Of a DNA stretch of 64,000 nucleotides, positions 26,341 to 34,994 are shown piece by piece. The stretch lies in the NCBI RefSeq assembly GCF_002949795.1, contig NZ_CP026692.1, forward strand, positions 6,766,001 through 6,830,000. The letters run 5' to 3'. The DNA is from Nostoc sp. 'Lobaria pulmonaria (5183) cyanobiont' (lineage in GTDB: Bacteria > Cyanobacteriota > Cyanobacteriia > Cyanobacteriales > Nostocaceae). The position numbers were made by a program, and so were the translations under genes. Position 1 is the first letter of the stretch; every line of letters starts with the position of its first letter. The notes beneath the pieces were generated by a model. The model was not told the origin of the DNA. It worked only from the letters and a program-made list of their open reading frames with translations, and ran no database searches.

Positions 26341-27708
26341 ATGACTAAAAGGGTCTTCTATGTTTGGATGAAAATGACTGAGCAACGTGATGCTGACTCA
26401 CCGTCAACTGATTCTCAGCAATTGAGCGAACCGACCGACAAAACGATTACCCAGTCGGTCGATAATTCCTGGACAAATCAGATTGCTGGTGTCTGGAACA
26501 AAGCAACAACACGTCTAACGCAAATCCTACCCGTAGAACAACTGGCACAGACAGTTGTCGAATGGTTTAGTGTCAGCGAAACTCAGGTTGCAGAGATTTT
26601 AGAGAAAATCCGAGCTGAACTACCAACTACAGAAGCGCTGGTGATTGGTAAACCCCAAGCCGGAAAAAGTTCAATTGTCCGGGGATTGACGGGAGTTTCT
26701 GCCGAGATTGTCGGTCAAGGATTTCGCCCACACACGCAACACACCCAGCGCTATGCCTATCCTTCCAATGACCTGCCGTTACTGATTTTTACTGATACAG
26801 TGGGGCTGGGCGATGTCAAACAAGATACTCAAACAATTATTCAGGAGTTAATTGGCGATTTACAACAGGAAACTCGTTCCGCCAGAATCCTGCTTTTGAC
26901 GGTTAAAATCAATGATTTTGCAACTGACACGCTGCGACAAATTGCTCAACAGCTGCGCCAGAAGTATCCAGACATTCCCTGTCTGCTGGTAGTGACTTGC
27001 TTGCACGAAGTTTATCCTAACGATACGGTCGATCATCCCATTTATCCGCCAGATTATCAGGAAGTCAATCGTGCATTTACCGCCATGCAACAAGCTTTTG
27101 CAAAAATAACAGATCGCTCTGTACTCATTGACTTTACCTTAGAAGAAGATGGCTACACTCCGGTATTTTATGGCTTAGAAGCACTACGAGATTCCTTGGC
27201 AGAACTACTCCCACAAGCAGAAGCTCAGGCGATTTATCAGCTATTAGATCGAGAAGAATCTGGGAAGCAACTTGGCAACCTTTACCGAGATGCTGCCCGC
27301 CGTTACATTTTGCCATTTGCGATTATGTCTGCAACTCTGGCCGCTGTACCTCTGCCATTTACTACAATGCCCGTACTCACTGCCTTGCAAGTATCAATGG
27401 TGGGTCTGTTGGGTAAATTATATGGGCAGACACTTACGCCATCTCAGGCGGGAGGCGTTGTGAGTGCGATCGCAGGTGGTTTTTTAGCACAGGCAATTGC
27501 GCGGGAGTTAATTAAATTTATACCAGGTATTGGTAGTGCGATCGCCGCCTCTTGGGCAGCCGCCTACACTTGGGCACTAGGGGAAGCAGCCTGTGTTTAC
27601 TTTGGCGATTTAATGGGAGGTAAGAAACCCGATAGAGAGAAAATTCAGTTGGTGATGCAAGAAGCATTTCAGGCGGCGCAAGAACGGTTTAAGGGAATCA
27701 AACCTTAG
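26341..27708 (+). CDS. Membrane-anchored GTPase with DUF697-like C-terminus
   Basis: A 455-residue Era/YcjF-type GTPase. G1 is GKPQAGKSS (103-111) and G3 is DTVGLG (Asp152). The G4 position reads LLVVTCLHEVYP, without the usual NKxD, so guanine specificity is unusual. The C-terminal third has hydrophobic, Gly/Ala-rich segments (IMSATLAAVPLPFTTMPVLT and AGGFLAQAIARELIKFIPGI, then GSAIAASWAAAYTWALGEA) typical of DUF697 proteins, which insert in membranes. The role is unknown; the family is common in cyanobacteria and may act in membrane or stress processes. The first ATG, 26341, may be early: MKMTEQRD further in is another candidate. Its stop overlaps the vapC stop by four bases on the opposite strand. 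Confidence 0.82.
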   Translation: MTKRVFYVWMKMTEQRDADSPSTDSQQLSEPTDKTITQSVDNSWTNQIAGVWNKATTRLTQILPVEQLAQTVVEWFSVSETQVAEILEKIRAELPTTEALVIGKPQAGKSSIVRGLTGVSAEIVGQGFRPHTQHTQRYAYPSNDLPLLIFTDTVGLGDVKQDTQTIIQELIGDLQQETRSARILLLTVKINDFATDTLRQIAQQLRQKYPDIPCLLVVTCLHEVYPNDTVDHPIYPPDYQEVNRAFTAMQQAFAKITDRSVLIDFTLEEDGYTPVFYGLEALRDSLAELLPQAEAQAIYQLLDREESGKQLGNLYRDAARRYILPFAIMSATLAAVPLPFTTMPVLTALQVSMVGLLGKLYGQTLTPSQAGGVVSAIAGGFLAQAIARELIKFIPGIGSAIAASWAAAYTWALGEAACVYFGDLMGGKKPDREKIQLVMQEAFQAAQERFKGIKP

Positions 27709-28169
27709 GGGTAGTTGTTGGGGTTTTCCACAAGTAGACCTTCACTTGCTGCGGCTGCATTCAATTCGGAATCGGCAGATACAAATGTCACTAGAGGCAA
27801 AGTGTTAGCTATGCAGAGGGCATTTACCGTACAACCAGCCCCTAACTGAACTGCATCGTAGCCTCGTAACCCGTATGCTTCAGCTAATACCATTGCAGAG
27901 TTGATGAGGCTTTCTGTGATTTCGATGACTTGGTATTCAGACCGGAGATCGCTTTTAAACTGATTACATACTGCGATCGCATCAGTAGCAATGATACTTC
28001 CACCACGCGATCGCCGTGTAATGGCAGCGACAATTTCAACACTAGTAATAGCAGCAATCAGTAGATCATTTTTTAGTCGCGGCTCAAATAAACTCAAAAC
28101 CCATGCTGAACCTATCTCACTGACGTAGCGTTTGACCAGCGCACTGCTATCTAAATAATAAGCTGCCAT
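27705..28169 (-). CDS. vapC: VapC-type PIN-domain toxin
   Basis: A 154-residue PIN-domain ribonuclease of the type II toxin class. The four acidic metal-ligand positions are present: Asp7 (YYLDSSALVKRY), Glu45 (TSVEIVAAI), Asp105 (LRGYDAVQLG) and Asp133 (TFVSADSEL). Such toxins cleave tRNA or rRNA unless bound by an antitoxin. The probable antitoxin gene is upstream on the same strand at 28342-28605, but a repeat element of about 95 bp lies between them, whereas such pairs usually overlap or nearly touch. ATG 28169 is the only sensible start. Confidence 0.88.
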   Translation of the reverse strand: MAAYYLDSSALVKRYVSEIGSAWVLSLFEPRLKNDLLIAAITSVEIVAAITRRSRGGSIIATDAIAVCNQFKSDLRSEYQVIEITESLINSAMVLAEAYGLRGYDAVQLGAGCTVNALCIANTLPLVTFVSADSELNAAAASEGLLVENPNNYP

Positions 28170-28205
28170 CTAAACCTCATCTATGTTGAGAACCGTAGTT
28201 TTTGC

Positions 28206-28299
28206 CCTCACCCTAAATCCCTCTCCCAAGTAGGGAGAGGGACTTCTTTCCGGCTCCCCTTCTCCCAATATTGGGAGAAGGGGCTGGGGGATGAGGGTT
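28206..28299. mobile_element. MITE-like inverted repeat between toxin and antitoxin
   Basis: The ends CCCTCACCCTAAATCCCTC and the complement of GGGGCTGGGGGATGAGGG form an imperfect inverted repeat, with internal hairpins CCCTCTCCC/GGGAGAGGG and CTTCTCCCAATATTGGGAGAAG. The left half is also at 82-125. It occupies most of the 172-bp gap of the vapC pair. Confidence 0.65.
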
Positions 28300-28341
28300 T
28301 TTCTATTCATACAGAATTACGGTTTTCAACGTGGACGCAGT

Positions 28342-28605
28342 TTAGCAGCGTTCCTCAATGATTGTTTCAGAAACAGTTTTACCCTGTACCTGAATCAGTC
28401 GTTGTTTAGTTTGCTGAATATAAACTGGCTGCTTGAGTTGTTTTACCAACCCAGAAGTTAACAGCACTTTGTGAAATGTTGTCCGTTGAGTAACTTGTTC
28501 TTGCTCAACAATATATCTCTGGATAACCTGATTCAACTGCTGTAACTCCTCTGGCTCTAAAATTTCAAGCTGATTGAGGATTTGATTAAGAATTGCCTGT
28601 GGCAT
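28342..28605 (-). CDS. Probable antitoxin partner of VapC
   Basis: An 87-residue, mainly helical protein: LNQILNQLEILEPEELQQLN, then VIQRYIVEQEQ, and a C-terminal VQGKTVSETIIEERC. I recall similar small proteins directly upstream of PIN-domain genes in cyanobacteria, but it matches no classic DNA-binding antitoxin motif (AbrB, RHH or Phd) by eye. The call rests on position, size and orientation relative to vapC. Translation from ATG 28605 is preceded by an AT-rich leader. Confidence 0.6.
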   Translation of the reverse strand: MPQAILNQILNQLEILEPEELQQLNQVIQRYIVEQEQVTQRTTFHKVLLTSGLVKQLKQPVYIQQTKQRLIQVQGKTVSETIIEERC

Positions 28606-28674
28606 AGGTTTCTAGGTTTACCTGAGCTAGTTTATTTATTATTCTACGGTGGACATAACTTTACTTAGGGACTT

Positions 28675-28794
28675 CCAAGTTAAACAAATATCCCATCCAT
28701 GCGGGACGCTCCGCGAACTTAGAGGCGCAAGGCCTTGCGCCCCTACAAATCTAGAAATAATTTGGGATAATTTATTTTTTGCAAAGTCCCTTAA
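28675..28794. mobile_element. MITE-like element with nested GC-rich palindrome
   Basis: TTAGGGACTTCCAAG...TATCCCA at the left faces TGGGATAA...AAAGTCCCTTAA at the right, an imperfect inverted repeat. Inside is the palindrome AGGCGCAAGGCCTTGCGCC (about 28720-28745), also at 59524 and, as a variant, at 39291. No coding capacity. Confidence 0.6.
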
Positions 28795-28864
28795 TCATTT
28801 GTGAAAAACTCATAGGGTAGCACAGCCAGCCATACTACCAAAGCATGGGTTGCATACCACTCTC

Positions 28865-30091
28865 CTACACCTTCTCTTTTGCTGCTGGCACAATGCCAAA
28901 CTTATTTAAACCTGTATCGATTTCTCTAAGTGCTTTAAAATCTTCCTCTGGTAAAGGATAGCTGCTACTGCTGAACAAACCTCCACTGACAGGCTGCTTT
29001 TCCAAAAAAGAGAAAGCTTGGCGAAACTGATGCGCTTGCGCTTTAATCGGTGAATCAAAGTGGCAAGAAATAATCCACTCAAAGTCCCAACTTGCAACTT
29101 TATCAGCCCAGTCAATGGTTTCCTTCGGGGCGCGGTTGAGAATCAGTGTCTGTAAAATTGGTGCGACAAACAAACGCCCATTCCCTCGCAGGGCATCAAA
29201 CGATCGCTGCCAATCTGACTGCCATTTAAAGGGATACAATCCAAAATAAGCTTTCCTTGAGCGTTCTGGGGCTTTCAAGGAATCTTGTAATACCTGACCC
29301 CATCGGCGTATATCTAATGCCCTTGGTTGAAAGTACAAAGCAAATAGACAGATGCGCTGCCAACCCTTACAGCGATTTGCCTGACTATCTACAACAAGAT
29401 CAGAAGCATCATCCTTGGCATGGAATAATAAAGGATATCGATCTAAGAGAACGATCGCAGGTGGATCTTCTGGGATCGAAAGCACAGAATCTGTGACTAA
29501 AAGAGTATGCGATCGCTTGTGGAAAAAAGCAACTTCCGCAAACCTACCGGGGCCAAGTCCGATGGGGCCTAGCATTGCATAATCAAACTCGTCAGCAAAG
29601 GGAGTTTTGCTGCTATCTTCTGGAAGTACTTGAGTTCGTTTTGAGGGTAAACCAAGCCAGCTAAGGGGGAGATTTAGCGGGAAACTCCACTGATGCGGAG
29701 CCACAAACACCTGTGCAGTCGGAAAGTATCTGGCGAAGGGGCCAACGAAGACCTTGTGTTCTATACCAGAGATTGTTGGCAGGATGATGTACTTAATGTT
29801 GCCATGCTTTACCACCAACTCATTCACAAGTCTCATACACTCTGGGGTTGGTGCAACAGGCGCATAGACGAGAAGACCCCCAGTTTCCAGCTTCACAACA
29901 GTCATACGAATCGGTACAACAACGTAGAAAATGCCCTGAATCTGGTCAAAATTCCAGATTGTGTCTTTAAGCACTTCTTGACGAATTGTCTGCCGCCTAC
30001 CATAAGGGTAGAGAGGCACAACAGGCCATAATCCCCAGGAAAAATCCTTTGGATAAATCTGTTGTGTATTGACTATGCGTTCATCAGCCAC
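28865..30091 (-). CDS. DUF4336 domain-containing protein
   Basis: A 408-residue protein of the DUF4336 family, distantly related to metallo-beta-lactamase folds and common in cyanobacteria and plant plastids. Recognisable segments are GIFYVVVPIRMTVVKLETGG, LLVYAPVAPTPEC, KYIILPTISGIEHKVFVGPF, FFHKRSHTLLVTDSVLSI and WIISCHFDSPIKA. The usual HxHxDH metal motif is not obvious, as is normal for this family. No signal peptide or membrane helix is seen. ATG 30091 (MADERIVNTQQIYP) is used. Function unknown. Confidence 0.8.
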   Translation of the reverse strand: MADERIVNTQQIYPKDFSWGLWPVVPLYPYGRRQTIRQEVLKDTIWNFDQIQGIFYVVVPIRMTVVKLETGGLLVYAPVAPTPECMRLVNELVVKHGNIKYIILPTISGIEHKVFVGPFARYFPTAQVFVAPHQWSFPLNLPLSWLGLPSKRTQVLPEDSSKTPFADEFDYAMLGPIGLGPGRFAEVAFFHKRSHTLLVTDSVLSIPEDPPAIVLLDRYPLLFHAKDDASDLVVDSQANRCKGWQRICLFALYFQPRALDIRRWGQVLQDSLKAPERSRKAYFGLYPFKWQSDWQRSFDALRGNGRLFVAPILQTLILNRAPKETIDWADKVASWDFEWIISCHFDSPIKAQAHQFRQAFSFLEKQPVSGGLFSSSSYPLPEEDFKALREIDTGLNKFGIVPAAKEKV

Positions 30092-30793
30092 TCTGCAACC
30101 CCCTCCAAATTCCCAATACTCAAATTGTTTTTATTTGCTCTCCACGAAGTTGGAGTTTAGCAAATTGTTGAGATAATAATACCAATTTGTAATTCGTCAT
30201 ACCCTCCAAAGGTAAGAAGTAAGCTACGTAATTAGTAATTCGTAATTAAGAGGGGTTAGATTCATCGGGATTTTCAGCTTTGAATCTGTAGATTTTTTTT
30301 GCAAATTGTATAACCTAGCTTTTAACGAAACTAATAATCGACGTTGTAGAGGTGTAATATTTTAACTAATATCATATCCGCTTAATTACTTATTAAACCT
30401 GTAGAACCCCACCCCCGCCAAAGCTATGCTTTGTCTCCCCTCACCGTTCGGGCTACTGTGTACACACAAGTTTCTTGGACTGCAATGGCATTGCATTGAC
30501 TAACAATGGTATTGCATCGACTAACAATGGCATTGCATCGACTGACAATGGTATTGCATCGACTGACAATGGTATTGTATTGACTAACAATGGCATTGCA
30601 TTGACTAACAATGGCATTGCATTGACTAACAATGGCATTGCATCGACTGACAATGCTATTTCTCTCGTTCCCATACTTTGTATAACGAATGAGTTAAGCC
30701 TCATCAAGCTAGGTTTTTAGGACTTGTATATACACAGTAGGCTCTTCAGGAGGGGCTGGAGGTGGGGTGTATTGACTGTGGTTAGATAACTAA
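30092..30793. other. Gene-free stretch carrying a 21-bp array
   Basis: About 700 bp between the DUF4336 start and the 3' end of the PTS fusion. It holds AATTCGTAATTA-type repeats (30187-30250) and the 21-bp minisatellite at 30479-30657. Open frames over the array (30453-30720, both strands) are repeat artefacts. Confidence 0.6.
30479..30657. repeat. 21-bp minisatellite, eight units, inverse of the 26-kb array
   Basis: Units begin ACTAACAATGG or ACTGACAATGG and end CATTGCATCG, TATTGCATCG or CATTGCATTG; the first unit lacks one base and the last is decayed. Each carries a CAAT-N3-ATTG dyad. Read on the other strand it becomes CGATGCAAT..CATTGTTAGT, which matches the 26020 array at 18 of 21 positions. 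Confidence 0.95.
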
Positions 30794-33310
30794 TTATGCA
30801 GGGGGAGTAATTGAAGTTGAGATTAGTTCTCTAACATGCTCTGCGGAATCTTGTTGTAATGCTGATGCCGCGATCGCTGCACTCTCAACTATACTTAACC
30901 TAGCGATCGCCTGCTTGACTCCAGGTATACTTGGGGGATTTACGCTCAACTCATCCAGCCCTAAACCTAATAAAATTGGTGTTGCTAAAGTATCTGCTGC
31001 CAATTCTCCACATAATCCTACCGAAATCCCGGCTGTATGGGCAGCTTGGACAGTTTGCTGCACCATTCGCAATACGGCTGGATGTAGCGCATCAACCAAA
31101 TTTGCCACGCTGGGATTAGTGCGATCGCTAGCCATGACATACTGACTCAGATCGTTAGTCCCGATACTAAAGAAGTCTACTTCCGCAGCTAATTGATCGG
31201 CGATCGCGACTGCTGACGGAACCTCCACCATAATTCCTACTTTCATCGCCGCATCAAAGGAAATACCAGCTTGATTTAGTTCAGTCTGCACTTCACCCAA
31301 AATTACCTTAGCTGCACGTACTTCAGTTACAGTCGCAATCATTGGCAACATGATTTTAATTTGGTGTCCAACACTAGCTCTCAAAATTGCCCGTAACTGA
31401 GTTTTGAAGAGTTCTGGATGATCTAAACAAAAACGAATTCCCCGCCAACCTAAAAAAGGGTTAGCTTCTGGAAACCCAACTTTGATATAGGGAAGTGGCT
31501 TATCACCACCGACATCAAAGGTACGAATAATTAGCGGCCGATTATCTAAAACTTGGGCGATCGCCTGATAGACTAATAATTGTTCTTCTTCAGTCGGGGC
31601 GCTTGTTCGGTTTAAATACAGAAACTCAGTGCGGAGTAGTCCCACACCTTCTGCACCGCTAGCCACAGCAACTTGCACATCATTTATACTACCAATATTG
31701 GCGAAAACGCTAACTTGCCGACCATCACGAGTAATCGCTGGCTGATGTGCCGTAGCTCGTGCTTCCTGTTGGGCAGTTTGCCAAGCTGATTGCTTTGCTG
31801 TCAGTAAATCCAGGATATCCGATCCTGGTTCTACCCAAGCTCTGCCACTTTCACCATCAAGTGCCATTAGTGTACCATCAGCCAAGTGCAACACCTGGGC
31901 ATCCACTCCCAAAACTGCGGGAATACCCAACGTCCGGGCGATAATTGCACTGTGGGAGGTGGCGCTACCAGAAGTAGTACAAATTCCCAACACTTTGGTT
32001 GGATCTAGTCCAGCCGTATCTGAGGGGGTTAAATCAGTCGCCACCAAAATCGCAGGTTCTTCAAGATGCAGGTTAGCCGCAGCATTCCCAGCTAGTAATC
32101 GCAGCACTCTTTGTCCGACATCTACAACATCGTCAACTCGCTCTTGCAGAAAAGAATCCTCAAGTGCGCGGTAGGAAGTCGCTACTTCATCGACTACAGC
32201 TTGCCAAGCTGCTTCAGCATTTATATGGTTATCTAAAATGCGCTGATGAGCCGCTGACAACAGTACTGGATCTTCTAAAAATAGTAGTTGCGCATCGAAG
32301 ATGGCAGCTTCAGCGTCACCAATTTGCAGAGATGCTTGTGAGAAAACTGCTTGAATTTCTTGTCTGGCGGTGTGGATTGCTGTTTGTACTCGTTGCCACT
32401 CTGCATCTGGATCGTCTACGTGATATTCCGTAATCGCAACGTGAGTGGGTTGATAATGAACAACAGGTGCGATCGCTACTCCACCAGAAGCTGCAATTCC
32501 CGAAAGTTCGCCGTAAGTTGTTGGTGTAACTTCATGGTGAAATGCTGGTGGAGAATTCAAAGCAACATTATCTTCACCAAAGTTATTTGCGAATAATCCC
32601 TGTAATGCTGCCAGCGCCTCATCTGCATCAGAACCAGTGGCAGTAATCAGCAGTTCGTGTCCTTGACGCACCCCTAAAGTTGTAACTTGGTTAATACTGT
32701 CACCCCTGACTAGCTCAGTATTTCTCGTTAAATTCCGTACCAGAATTTGGGATTGAAACCGGGCTGCGGTTGCTACAAACTGCGCTGCGGGGCGGGCGTG
32801 TAATCCTAAACGATTGCTCACAATCAGCCGGATTTCTGGCGTTGGCGATTCTATATTGGTCGTTATTGGGCTGACAACTGACAATGGGCTGCTAACTACA
32901 CCCAATTGAGTTGCTTTTGCCAGGAGTGCGCCGCGTGCTTCCGCCATCACTTGGTGAATATCTCTACCAGCCGCCGCCGCCACTACAGCAGCGATCGCGC
33001 CTTCTACTAGAGGTGCTTCACACAAATACACTTTCTCCTGCTGTGCTTCTGGCAAAAACTCGATTGCCATTTCCGCACTCAGCAAAGCACTACCTAAATC
33101 CATTAACACCAAGACACCATCATCAGAAAAAACAGAAGCGATCGCCTCATAAACCTGAATCGGATCTGTACCCAATGGATTTTCAGGATCTTCAATACCT
33201 GCTGCAACAGCAATGGTAACTTGGCCTTGAACCATCTGTGCGGCGAGTTCCTGCACACCCAAAGCTAGTTGTTTACTGTGAGAAACGATAACAATTGCGA
33301 TCGCGGCCAC
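30794..33310 (-). CDS. DhaM-HPr-EI multiphosphoryl transfer protein
   Basis: An 838-residue PTS fusion with three domains in order: a DhaM-like EIIA domain (1-130, active His11 in IVIVSHSKQLA), HPr (about 158-245, active His171 in SNRLGLHARPAAQF) and Enzyme I (about 265-830, active His453 in TSGSATSHSAIIART, with FFSIGTNDLSQY and catalytic Cys in LCGELAAD). It would pass phosphate from PEP through EI and HPr to DhaM and then to the ADP of DhaL, driving dihydroxyacetone phosphorylation by DhaK. The start is GTG 33310. No dhaK or dhaL is adjacent; the 600 bp upstream hold only gene scraps, so the partners must be elsewhere or lost. Confidence 0.93.
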   Translation of the reverse strand: MAAIAIVIVSHSKQLALGVQELAAQMVQGQVTIAVAAGIEDPENPLGTDPIQVYEAIASVFSDDGVLVLMDLGSALLSAEMAIEFLPEAQQEKVYLCEAPLVEGAIAAVVAAAAGRDIHQVMAEARGALLAKATQLGVVSSPLSVVSPITTNIESPTPEIRLIVSNRLGLHARPAAQFVATAARFQSQILVRNLTRNTELVRGDSINQVTTLGVRQGHELLITATGSDADEALAALQGLFANNFGEDNVALNSPPAFHHEVTPTTYGELSGIAASGGVAIAPVVHYQPTHVAITEYHVDDPDAEWQRVQTAIHTARQEIQAVFSQASLQIGDAEAAIFDAQLLFLEDPVLLSAAHQRILDNHINAEAAWQAVVDEVATSYRALEDSFLQERVDDVVDVGQRVLRLLAGNAAANLHLEEPAILVATDLTPSDTAGLDPTKVLGICTTSGSATSHSAIIARTLGIPAVLGVDAQVLHLADGTLMALDGESGRAWVEPGSDILDLLTAKQSAWQTAQQEARATAHQPAITRDGRQVSVFANIGSINDVQVAVASGAEGVGLLRTEFLYLNRTSAPTEEEQLLVYQAIAQVLDNRPLIIRTFDVGGDKPLPYIKVGFPEANPFLGWRGIRFCLDHPELFKTQLRAILRASVGHQIKIMLPMIATVTEVRAAKVILGEVQTELNQAGISFDAAMKVGIMVEVPSAVAIADQLAAEVDFFSIGTNDLSQYVMASDRTNPSVANLVDALHPAVLRMVQQTVQAAHTAGISVGLCGELAADTLATPILLGLGLDELSVNPPSIPGVKQAIARLSIVESAAIAASALQQDSAEHVRELISTSITPPA

Positions 33311-33924
33311 ACCGTCAACCTTGTTGAGAGGTTTGCGTTTAGCTAGTTATCCATTTCATTTTCCCATTTTGCTACAATTGCAACTCTCCGAAAATATTCC
33401 GGTCTTTCCAGCTATAAATACGAATTAAAATAGCCTTCTTTTACGGAAATACGTGGTGTCCACTCATAAACTTCATCGCTAGCAGTACGGGAAGAAATGT
33501 TTTGGATAAGTTTGTTCCCATCGTACAACTTAATCGAGACATCACCATCAAAATTATCCTGCCACAATATTAAAAAAGGTTGATCCTTTTTCGGAAGTAC
33601 TTTACCAACTGGCCGATCGAGATTTTTGGCGCAACCTTATGAAGCATTAGAGGATACAATACCTCAACGTCAAAAGTTGATGAAATACATAAAACAAATG
33701 CCAATACATAGCCGCTTAAACCTCCCCACATTAAAAGCTATAAAATCTTGTAGTTCCGCGATCGCATGAAATGTTATTCCCTCTGTTGACTGTTGGCGCG
33801 ATACTGAGAGTGCAAGTGTGGCAGTTTGTAAATGCTGGCTTATGATTGTCCTTTATTAGACTTTCATTTCCCTACGTATTATCTTGTAGTCTTGTTCAAA
33901 AATCAAATAGGAGTCCGATATTAA
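33311..33924. other. Gap of relics between PTS fusion and ferritin-like gene
   Basis: No intact gene in about 610 bp. It contains the truncated minus-strand frame at 33412-33636 and a short plus-strand scrap meeting it near 33620. The stretch 33770-33924 shows nothing recognisable. Confidence 0.5.
33412..33636 (-). pseudogene. C-terminal remnant of an unidentified exported-type protein
   Basis: The minus strand reads NLDRPVGKVLPKKDQPFLIL, WQDNFDGDVSIKLYDGNKLI, QNISSRTASDEVYEWTPRIS and VKEGYFNSYL, then a stop. The W..N.DGDV.I.LY pattern recalls Ser/Thr-rich, beta-sandwich surface domains. The frame is closed upstream by TAA with no start, so it is truncated. On the other strand, 33610-33768 is an equally orphaned frame (FLAQPYEALEDTIPQRQKLM), suggesting a join of two relics. 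No function claimed. Confidence 0.45.
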
Positions 33925-34668
33925 TTACGTAGCTATCAACTCAGAATCGATTTCCGACGGCGCACTATCTTGGACTAGCGATCGCGTTTCGCCGTTGCGC
34001 TGGAGGATACCGCCAATCATTCCCAACAAGGCATTCACCTTGCGAGTTCGCCACATATCTACAAGTTTTTCTACCTTAGTCGCAGACATCCGTCGCATCA
34101 TCGCTTCGTAGAGATAAGCAGCATGTCCAGTTTCATCTTGGGCAATACAAAGCATTCCTAACTTCAAATTCCGAGCGGTTGGCTCATTATCAGGTAATAC
34201 TTTCGCCATTCGCGCAAAGTCTTTACTAGCATCTAACTCCAGAATGTATGTGCTAGCCATAAACACATCCCAATCAATCACAGCCGGTTTTAGCTGTTCT
34301 TGGGTGTAGCCTTCAAAAAATGCTGCGAAAAAGGGACTACGCTGTTGTGATTTTTTTGTAGATGTAGTTTGGGGTTGATGCTTGAAATCTATAACTTGTT
34401 TATTTAGCTGTTGTAAGGCGTGGGCAAAAATTTGACCATGCCTAGTTTCATCTGATGCATGTTTTGCTAGTTTTTCGGCTAACCATGTATCGCCTTCTTT
34501 AGCTGCGCGATCGCTAAGTGCGGATAAAAATGGCACAGAGCCAGATTCCGCCAACTGAAACCCCGCAAGGATGTTGGGACGGGTTTTAGAATCACGAATT
34601 TGAGCAGCAGAGTAATAGGCAAAAACACTTGAACCAGCTAGATGCAAAAGGTTAGTCAAGAAGTTCAT
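33925..34668 (-). CDS. Ferritin-like di-iron domain protein
   Basis: A 247-residue helical protein with ferritin-like carboxylate ligands: LAESGSVPFLSALSDRAA (first Glu), HASDETRHGQIFAHAL (ExxxH-type pair), ASTYILELDASKDFARM, and AQDETGHAAYLYEAM (second pair). The family covers rubrerythrin-like and hydroxylase-like di-iron proteins; the reaction is not predictable. ATG 34668 starts MNFLTNLLHLAGSS, a hydrophobic N-terminus that may be the first helix of the bundle rather than a signal peptide. No operon partner. Confidence 0.8.
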   Translation of the reverse strand: MNFLTNLLHLAGSSVFAYYSAAQIRDSKTRPNILAGFQLAESGSVPFLSALSDRAAKEGDTWLAEKLAKHASDETRHGQIFAHALQQLNKQVIDFKHQPQTTSTKKSQQRSPFFAAFFEGYTQEQLKPAVIDWDVFMASTYILELDASKDFARMAKVLPDNEPTARNLKLGMLCIAQDETGHAAYLYEAMMRRMSATKVEKLVDMWRTRKVNALLGMIGGILQRNGETRSLVQDSAPSEIDSELIAT

Positions 34669-34749
34669 CAGAAATTACCGCTGACAATTGGAAGGTTACA
34701 ATTCTTATACTAATCCGTATTTTCTATTTGGTTGCCGCCAGAAGGTCTT

Positions 34750-34888
34750 ATACCATTTCTTTGTGAGGCTGCGCCAAACCCTTTTAACTTCTTTCTTTCT
34801 TTCTTTGTGTCCTTTGCGGACTTTGCGGTTCGTTTTTCTTTCTTGCACTTAAATGTGGTTTAGCGCATTCTTCATACAGAATTGGTAT
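34750..34888. mobile_element. MITE-like element, 139 bp, copy 2
   Basis: The left end ATACCATTTCTTTGTGAGG and the right end CTTCATACAGAATTGGTAT match the ends of the element at 16698-16821. Inside are TTCTTTC repeats and the words CCTTTGCGGACTTTGCGG. No coding capacity. Confidence 0.6.
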
Positions 34889-34994
34889 TACCATTTGGAA
34901 TTTGGAATTACCTGTGGAACTATGCCAACAGTTAACAAATATATCTTTGTATTTTGCTAATATCATCCCACAGAGGTAATGCAGGTAAGTTTGG

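Noticed and set aside
30453..30720. Open frames with NNGIAST/LLVNAMP repeats
   Set aside because: Artefacts of the 21-bp array on both strands.
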